Below, piece after piece: positions 50,025 through 54,155 of a stretch of DNA of 54,155 nt; the first letter of the stretch is position 1, and every line of letters begins with the position of its first letter. The DNA lies in contig DATGVJ010000418.1 in assembly GCA_035300505.1 (NCBI GenBank), positions 1 to 54,155 on the forward strand, written 5' to 3'. The position numbers and the translations under genes are program-made. Origin of the DNA: VAZQ01 sp035300505. Its GTDB lineage: Bacteria; Pseudomonadota; Alphaproteobacteria; Rhizobiales; Xanthobacteraceae. The notes beneath the pieces are model-generated. The model had not been told where the DNA came from and did no database searches. It was given only the letters and a program-made list of their open reading frames with translations.

Positions 50025-51011
50025 ATGTCATTTCCCACCCTCTCCGTCCAAATTGAGCGCTGGCCGATCGCCGGCGCCTTTACGATCAGCCGTGGCGCCA
50101 AGACCGAAGCCGCTGTTGTGGTCGCGGAACTCGCCCAGGGCCCGTACCGCGGGCGCGGCGAATGTGTGCCCTATGCGCGCTATGATGAAACGCCCGAGGT
50201 GGTCGCCAAGGCCGTCGCCGCAATGGCTCCCGCGATTGCGCGCGGCCTCGATCGCGAGGCCCTGCAGCAAGCGATGAAGCCGGGCGCGGCACGCTGTGCG
50301 ATCGATTGCGCGTTCTGGGATCTGGCCGCCAAACTCACGTCGAAGCCCGTGCACGCGCTGGCCGGCCTGCCCGCGCCGCGCGCGCTGGTCACGGCCTTTA
50401 CGATATCGCTCGGGACGCCGGAGCAAATGGCCGAACGCGCAATCCGCTCTGCGAGCCGGGCCCTGCTCAAGGTCAAGCTCGGCGGTGACGGCGATGGGGC
50501 CCGCATCATGGCGGTGCGCCGCGCCGCCCCCGACGCCGAACTCATTGTTGACGCCAATGAAAGCTGGTCGCCCGACAATCTTGGGCCCAATCTTGCGGCC
50601 TGCACCGAGGCCGGCGTCACGCTGGTCGAACAGCCCCTGCCGGCCGGGCAAGACGACATTCTGGCACGGACGTCCCGTCCCCTGCCGGTGTGCGCCGATG
50701 AGAGCGTGCACGCCCGTTCGTCGCTTGCTTCGCTGGTCGGAAAATACGACGCCGTCAACATCAAGCTCGACAAGGCCGGCGGACTGACCGAGGCGCTTAC
50801 CATGGCAAAAGAGGCGCAACGCCTGGGATTTGACGTCATGGTCGGATGCATGGTCGCGACGTCGCTCGCCATGGCGCCGGCCATGCTGGTTGCGCAAAGC
50901 GCCCGCATTGTCGATCTCGACGGCGCGCTCTTGCTGGCACGCGACCGTCCCGACGGCTTGCGTTATGTGGGCAGTTTGGTATACCCATCTAGTTCCGCCC
51001 TTTGGGGATAG
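50025..51011 (+). CDS. Enolase-superfamily racemase/epimerase (DgcA-like, N-acetyl-D-glutamate or Ala-Glu epimerase type)
   Basis: A 328-residue member of the mandelate racemase/muconate lactonising subgroup, dipeptide-epimerase type. The start is the ATG 50025 (a GTG-type start at 50007 is unlikely). Family features are EAAVVVAELAQGPYRGRGEC, then the catalytic KxK in ALLKVKLGG, metal ligands in LIVDANESWSP (Asp), LVEQPLPAG (Glu) and LPVCADESVHA (Asp), and the second catalytic Lys in AVNIKLDKAGGLTEALTMAK. The variant with GRGECVPYARYDETPE closely matches the proteobacterial DgcA/L-Ala-D/L-Glu epimerase group. DgcA normally neighbours a DgcN acetyltransferase, which is absent here, so the exact reaction is not settled. 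Confidence 0.78.
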   Translation: MSFPTLSVQIERWPIAGAFTISRGAKTEAAVVVAELAQGPYRGRGECVPYARYDETPEVVAKAVAAMAPAIARGLDREALQQAMKPGAARCAIDCAFWDLAAKLTSKPVHALAGLPAPRALVTAFTISLGTPEQMAERAIRSASRALLKVKLGGDGDGARIMAVRRAAPDAELIVDANESWSPDNLGPNLAACTEAGVTLVEQPLPAGQDDILARTSRPLPVCADESVHARSSLASLVGKYDAVNIKLDKAGGLTEALTMAKEAQRLGFDVMVGCMVATSLAMAPAMLVAQSARIVDLDGALLLARDRPDGLRYVGSLVYPSSSALWG

Positions 51012-51321
51012 GTTGTGTCAGAAGCGCGGAACTCTCTCGGCCTCATAGTGCGCAACGCTGCTCCATAGCAGGCGCGGCCTGCGAAACGGGACGCTTACCC
51101 AGGTCGGTCGATTCGACTTGGATGGGCTCCTCACGGCGGCTTGCGCCGCGGGACGAGGTCAGAGTGAGATTGCTGAAATTTCTGATCCAATAGTGAAAGG
51201 GCGCATCGGAGTGCCACAGATCAGACGCAATATTTGGCTTGAAAACCTTCCATCAAGTTTTGACTGAGAGAATATCTACATCGGCAAGGGGATATCTACA
51301 TTCGGCAAGGGGATCCATTCC
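51012..51321. other. Gap with a 20/21-bp tandem repeat before the ClpP-like gene
   Basis: ATATCTACATCGGCAAGGGG at 51272-51291 is followed by ATATCTACATTCGGCAAGGGG at 51292-51312, nine bases before the next start codon. The rest holds no gene. Confidence 0.6.
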
Positions 51322-51807
51322 ATGCGGATTAGTACAGTCGTGTTTAGCGTGTTAGCCCTCGGTACACTGGCAACGCTTCTGCCCGCGCCTGCGGGAGCGG
51401 CGGTGCGCATCGTGCGCGATGCGGGCGGCCAGATCGGTCCCTACCTGGAGAGCCTGGTCGCGCTGCGCACATCTGGCGATCGCGTCATCATTGACGGCCC
51501 CTGCCTTTCCGCCTGCACCATGATCCTGGGCGTCATTCCACGCGAACGCATTTGTATGACCCAGCGTGCACGGCTTGGATTCCATGCCGCCTGGCACCCG
51601 GGGGACAACGGCCAGCATGTCACAAGCCAAGGTGGCACGCAGTTGCTATTAGACATCTATCCGCAGAATGTGCGCAGCTGGATCGCCAGCAAAGGCGGCC
51701 TGACGCAGCGCATGCTCTACCTCCATGGCCGCGAGCTTGCTTCGATGTATCCAAGCTGCCAGCCCAACAACAACTTGGTGCTTCCGGTTCAGCGCCGCAA
51801 CCGGTGA
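51322..51807 (+). CDS. Exported ClpP/crotonase-like small protein
   Basis: A 161-residue protein with a signal peptide (residues 1-26, VLALGTLATLLPAPAGAAVR). The mature part shows SGDRVIIDGPCLSACTMILG, IPRERICMTQRARLGFHAAW and RMLYLHGRELASMYPSC. GPCLSACT places a Ser two residues after a Cys where ClpP-fold serine proteases have their nucleophile, and the HAAW segment could hold the catalytic His, so a small periplasmic serine-hydrolase-like fold is plausible but unproven. It overlaps the 3' end of the MFS gene by 19 bases. Confidence 0.6.
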   Translation: MRISTVVFSVLALGTLATLLPAPAGAAVRIVRDAGGQIGPYLESLVALRTSGDRVIIDGPCLSACTMILGVIPRERICMTQRARLGFHAAWHPGDNGQHVTSQGGTQLLLDIYPQNVRSWIASKGGLTQRMLYLHGRELASMYPSCQPNNNLVLPVQRRNR

Positions 51808-53057
51808 GCCACCAAGGCGCTCGCGGCCCCCATCAAGGCCCCGATGGCCATGAACCCGTAGGCAGCTGCGCCATACTGTTCATAGAGGAGCCCGGCCAGT
51901 CCGGTCGCGGCCGCCATTGCGAGCCCGAGCGCCACGGAAAGATAACCCTGCGCAGTAGCACCGAGCCCTTCGGGCGCCACACGTACCACAAAGGCCAGGG
52001 CCCCGAGGTGAGTTGCTCCGAATGACAGACCATGCAGGCACTGCAGCAACGGCAACATGGCGGCGGGAGGTGACAGGCCCATCGCGATCCAACGCACCAC
52101 AGCACCCACCGCGCCGCCGAGGAGCAGCGCAGTTGGTGTGATCGTGGCCGGCAGGCGGCCCGACACCGCAAACAGTGCGATCTCGGCAATGACGCCCAAG
52201 GCCCAGAGGGCGCCGATCGTGGATCCGTCAAAGCCGGACGTCTGCCAGTCGATGGTTGAGAAGCCGTAGTAGAGCGCGTGACTGGATTGGACAAAGCTCG
52301 CCGCCACCACGACCGCGATGAACGCCGGATCACGCCATAGCGCGCGAGCGGAACCCGCGACCGCAGTGGCTGGTCGTTTCCGGCTGTCGATAGGCGACAG
52401 ACCCAAACTAGCAATGGTTGCCAATCCCATCGCCGCGACGATGAGCCAGATGAGGTCGCCTGGCGCCAAAACATCGAGAAGCAGCCCGGCGCCAAACGAT
52501 GCCACGATGAAAGCGGCTGATCCCCACAGCCGCACCGGCCCATAGGTCCGGCCACGGCGGGCCAAGCCACGCAACGCATAGGCGTCGGTCAGCATCATCA
52601 CCGGCGCATAGGCGGCCGATGCGAGCGCATAAGCCGCCGTGATCATCGTGAACCCGGCCGCGAGACCGAGCACGCAATAGCCCGCAAGACCAGTTGCTGT
52701 TAAGGTCACGATCACCGCACGGAGCGCATCGTGGCGATCCGCCACCCGCGTCGCCACCGGAATGGCGAGCGCACGCACCAGCATGGGGATCGCCAGCGCA
52801 AGACCGATCTCGCTCGCATCGAGGCCGCGGGCGGCAAACCATACCGGCAGGAAAGGCAGCTGGACGCCAAGAGTTATGAAAAGCGCCGCATAAAAAATTT
52901 TGAGCCGCAGCGTAAAACCGCTTCCGCCGGGTGATTGCGATTTTGGAGGCTCATGCGAAGGTACCACAGCAGACAAATCTGGCCTGTAGGGGCGGGTTTC
53001 AAACCCGTCCCTACCATCAGCCTCTTGGGAAGCGGACTCCTTGGGAGCTGGGACCAT
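51789..53057 (-). CDS. MFS transporter (MFS_1, HcaT-like)
   Basis: A ~422-residue carrier with 12 predicted helices. The core starts FTLRLKIFYAALFITLGVQL with PFLPVWFAARGLDASEIGLA; motif A-like LVRALAIPVATRVADRHDAL lies between helices 2 and 3, and QCLHGLSFGATHLGALAFVV in the second half matches the phenylpropionate-permease (HcaT) branch. The start is unsure: ATG 53057 makes a polar ~50-residue head that runs through repeat element C (52986-53014), while GTG 52967 begins just after it. Neither has a good ribosome binding site. Substrate unknown. Confidence 0.85.
   Translation of the reverse strand: MVPAPKESASQEADGRDGFETRPYRPDLSAVVPSHEPPKSQSPGGSGFTLRLKIFYAALFITLGVQLPFLPVWFAARGLDASEIGLALAIPMLVRALAIPVATRVADRHDALRAVIVTLTATGLAGYCVLGLAAGFTMITAAYALASAAYAPVMMLTDAYALRGLARRGRTYGPVRLWGSAAFIVASFGAGLLLDVLAPGDLIWLIVAAMGLATIASLGLSPIDSRKRPATAVAGSARALWRDPAFIAVVVAASFVQSSHALYYGFSTIDWQTSGFDGSTIGALWALGVIAEIALFAVSGRLPATITPTALLLGGAVGAVVRWIAMGLSPPAAMLPLLQCLHGLSFGATHLGALAFVVRVAPEGLGATAQGYLSVALGLAMAAATGLAGLLYEQYGAAAYGFMAIGALMGAASALVAHRLRR
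52986..53014. repeat. Palindromic GTAGGGGCGGG repeat, copy C
   Basis: A 29-base near-perfect palindrome (GTAGGGGCGGGTTT, one central base, then its complement with one mismatch). The core matches the inner arms of copies A and B. It lies at the 5' end of the MFS gene, either within its first codons or in its leader. Confidence 0.8.
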
Positions 53058-53083
53058 CAGTTTACGCAACCGATTGAAACACG

Positions 53084-54155
53084 CTACTTTTCGCGGAACG
53101 CCCGCGAAAGCTGGTCTTGTAGCGGCCGCACCATAAAGGACATCACGGTCCGTGACTGGGTCTGCATGAATGTCTCGACCGGCATGCCGGGCACGAGCTT
53201 GAGACCTCCCAGCCGCACCACCTCGCTTTCCGGCACGCCGACGCGAATCGTATAGTAGCGCGCGCCCGTTTTGGGATCTTCCGTGACGTCGGCGGAGATG
53301 CGAATGACTTCACCATTGAGTTCCGGCGTCGTGCGCTGATTGAAGGCGCTAAAGCGCAGCAGCGCCGGCTGGCCGATACGCAACTGATCGATATCCTGCG
53401 GCTGGATCCGGGCCTCGATTTCCAGCACGTCCGTTTGCGGCACGATGAACATCATGGTCTCGCCGGTCGCGATCACGCCACCGACCGTATGGACCGCAAG
53501 CTGGTGGACGCTGCCGCCGATGGGCGCGCGAATATCGACGCGCTTGAGCTGGTCTTCGGCTGCAACCTTCTTTTCGACCAGTTCCGCGATGCGGCCTCGG
53601 ATGTCGGCCAAATCCTTGCCGACTTCCGTACGCATGTCCTGGTCGACCTGAAGAATCTGCAATTCGATTTCGGTCACCTTGCCTTTGGCCTGCGCAATGG
53701 AGGCAATTAGCTGACCGCGTTCGCCGTCCAGCCGCTCCTTGTCGCGCTCAAGGGCGGTGACGCGCGAATAGGGAACAAGATTTTTTTCCCACAACTCGTT
53801 GATCCCGACCAGTTCCTTCGCGATCCATTCGATTTGCTTGGCCTTCGAGACGATTTGCGCCTCGTAACCGCCGGTTTCCTCGCGCAATTGCACGATGCGC
53901 TCGCGCAGCTGCCCTTTCTGGCCTTGGCGCGCTTTGCTGCGCATCTCGAACTGCCGCGATTCGCCAGTGACGGCTTTTGCGACATCGGCGTCTTGCATGC
54001 GCTCCAAAAGGTCGGCTGGGAACACGAGCACTTCTACATCATCGCGCTCGGCCTCTTCGCGCGCCTGGCGGGCGATGAGTTCGTTGAGCGCCTTGACCAC
54101 GATGGCAAGATTGGCACGCACCTGGGTGTCGTCGAGGCGCGCCAGGATATCGCCG
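53084..54155 (-). CDS. HlyD-type membrane fusion protein (type I secretion adaptor), 5' end outside window
   Basis: At least 357 residues of a periplasmic adaptor; the frame is open to the right edge. The visible part starts in the first lipoyl-like/beta region (GDILARLDDTQVRANLAIVV), has a long coiled coil (~70-190, QFEMRSKARQGQKGQLRERI and MRTEVGKDLADIRGRIAELV), the second lipoyl half with DIRAPIGGSVHQLAVHTVGG and IATGETMMFIVPQTDVLEIE, and a beta-barrel ending RLGGLKLVPGMPVETFMQTQ and the conserved HlyD C-terminus RTVMSFMVRPLQDQLSRAFR. This is the PrtE/HlyD group that pairs with an ABC exporter, presumably encoded beyond the window on this strand (upstream). Confidence 0.93.
   Translation of the reverse strand, partial: GDILARLDDTQVRANLAIVVKALNELIARQAREEAERDDVEVLVFPADLLERMQDADVAKAVTGESRQFEMRSKARQGQKGQLRERIVQLREETGGYEAQIVSKAKQIEWIAKELVGINELWEKNLVPYSRVTALERDKERLDGERGQLIASIAQAKGKVTEIELQILQVDQDMRTEVGKDLADIRGRIAELVEKKVAAEDQLKRVDIRAPIGGSVHQLAVHTVGGVIATGETMMFIVPQTDVLEIEARIQPQDIDQLRIGQPALLRFSAFNQRTTPELNGEVIRISADVTEDPKTGARYYTIRVGVPESEVVRLGGLKLVPGMPVETFMQTQSRTVMSFMVRPLQDQLSRAFREK

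Noticed and set aside
1..54155. CRISPR array, prophage, tRNA or insertion sequence
   Set aside because: No regular spacer-repeat series, no tRNA-like fold ending in CCA, and no transposase, integrase or phage gene motif was found.

Overview
The window reads as a chromosomal segment of an alphaproteobacterium of the order Hyphomicrobiales, closest in style to the Nitrobacteraceae/Xanthobacteraceae (Bradyrhizobium and Rhodopseudomonas relatives). The evidence is gene content rather than a database match: a CckA cell-cycle kinase, a giant GPR/RgsE-type polar-growth protein, a DksA with a degenerate zinc finger, an Omp25-like porin, a TrxB-like ferredoxin-NADP reductase with a [2Fe-2S] ferredoxin, many orphan TctC/TAXI solute-binding proteins and the Tat-leader style typical of this group. 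I see no tRNA, rRNA, CRISPR array, integrase, transposase or prophage gene.

Region by region. (1) 1-6020 is all minus strand except for a pseudogene: a Tat-exported TPP-dependent enzyme (cut by the window edge), a TAXI solute-binding protein broken by one missing base in a G run, a decayed TctC gene on the plus strand, and a two-gene unit of a large unknown exported protein and an NlpC/P60 peptidase that has gained a secretion leader. (2) 6200-13200 holds a GNAT acetyltransferase, an Omp25-like barrel with a clear terminator, a 59-residue membrane protein, an exported SMP-30/gluconolactonase-like protein, a PAS-GGDEF-EAL protein and a HerA-type ATPase. (3) 13200-22050 is the cell-cycle/flagellar/stringent-response block: cckA and fliO diverge around a perfect CtrA box, followed by an unknown protein, an exported protein, a MetE-like methyltransferase behind dksA, and an exported MsrB. 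Two large palindromic mobile-element-like repeats sit exactly in two convergent gene junctions here.

(4) 22050-36600 is accessory: an exported M20 hydrolase, a MoxR ATPase and its likely VWA partner separated by about 9.4 kb of unrelated genes (amine-type FAD oxidoreductase, SixA, Usp, TctC-MFS pair, patatin, small membrane and exported proteins), an MBL-fold gene fragment and many short tandem repeats. (5) 36600-47700 has a strong terminator that may end a small RNA, a 702-residue SGNH hydrolase, the ferredoxin reductase/ferredoxin pair with a thioesterase between them, an Hpt phosphotransfer protein, a small unknown protein and the 1545-residue GPR-like protein, whose stop codon is the first base triplet of a 137-bp nested-hairpin element. 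(6) 47700-54155 has a 2OG-Fe(II) oxygenase, a TctC protein and an enolase-superfamily epimerase in one direction, an exported ClpP-like protein, an MFS carrier and the end of a HlyD-type adaptor.

The genes that work together most plausibly are cckA, the Hpt protein and the GPR-like protein (cell cycle, phosphorelay and polar growth, with a perfect CtrA box at cckA and a one-mismatch box upstream of the GPR gene), the exported 669-residue protein with NlpC/P60 (cell wall), moxR with the VWA gene, and ferredoxin with its reductase. The solute-binding proteins all lack membrane partners in the window.
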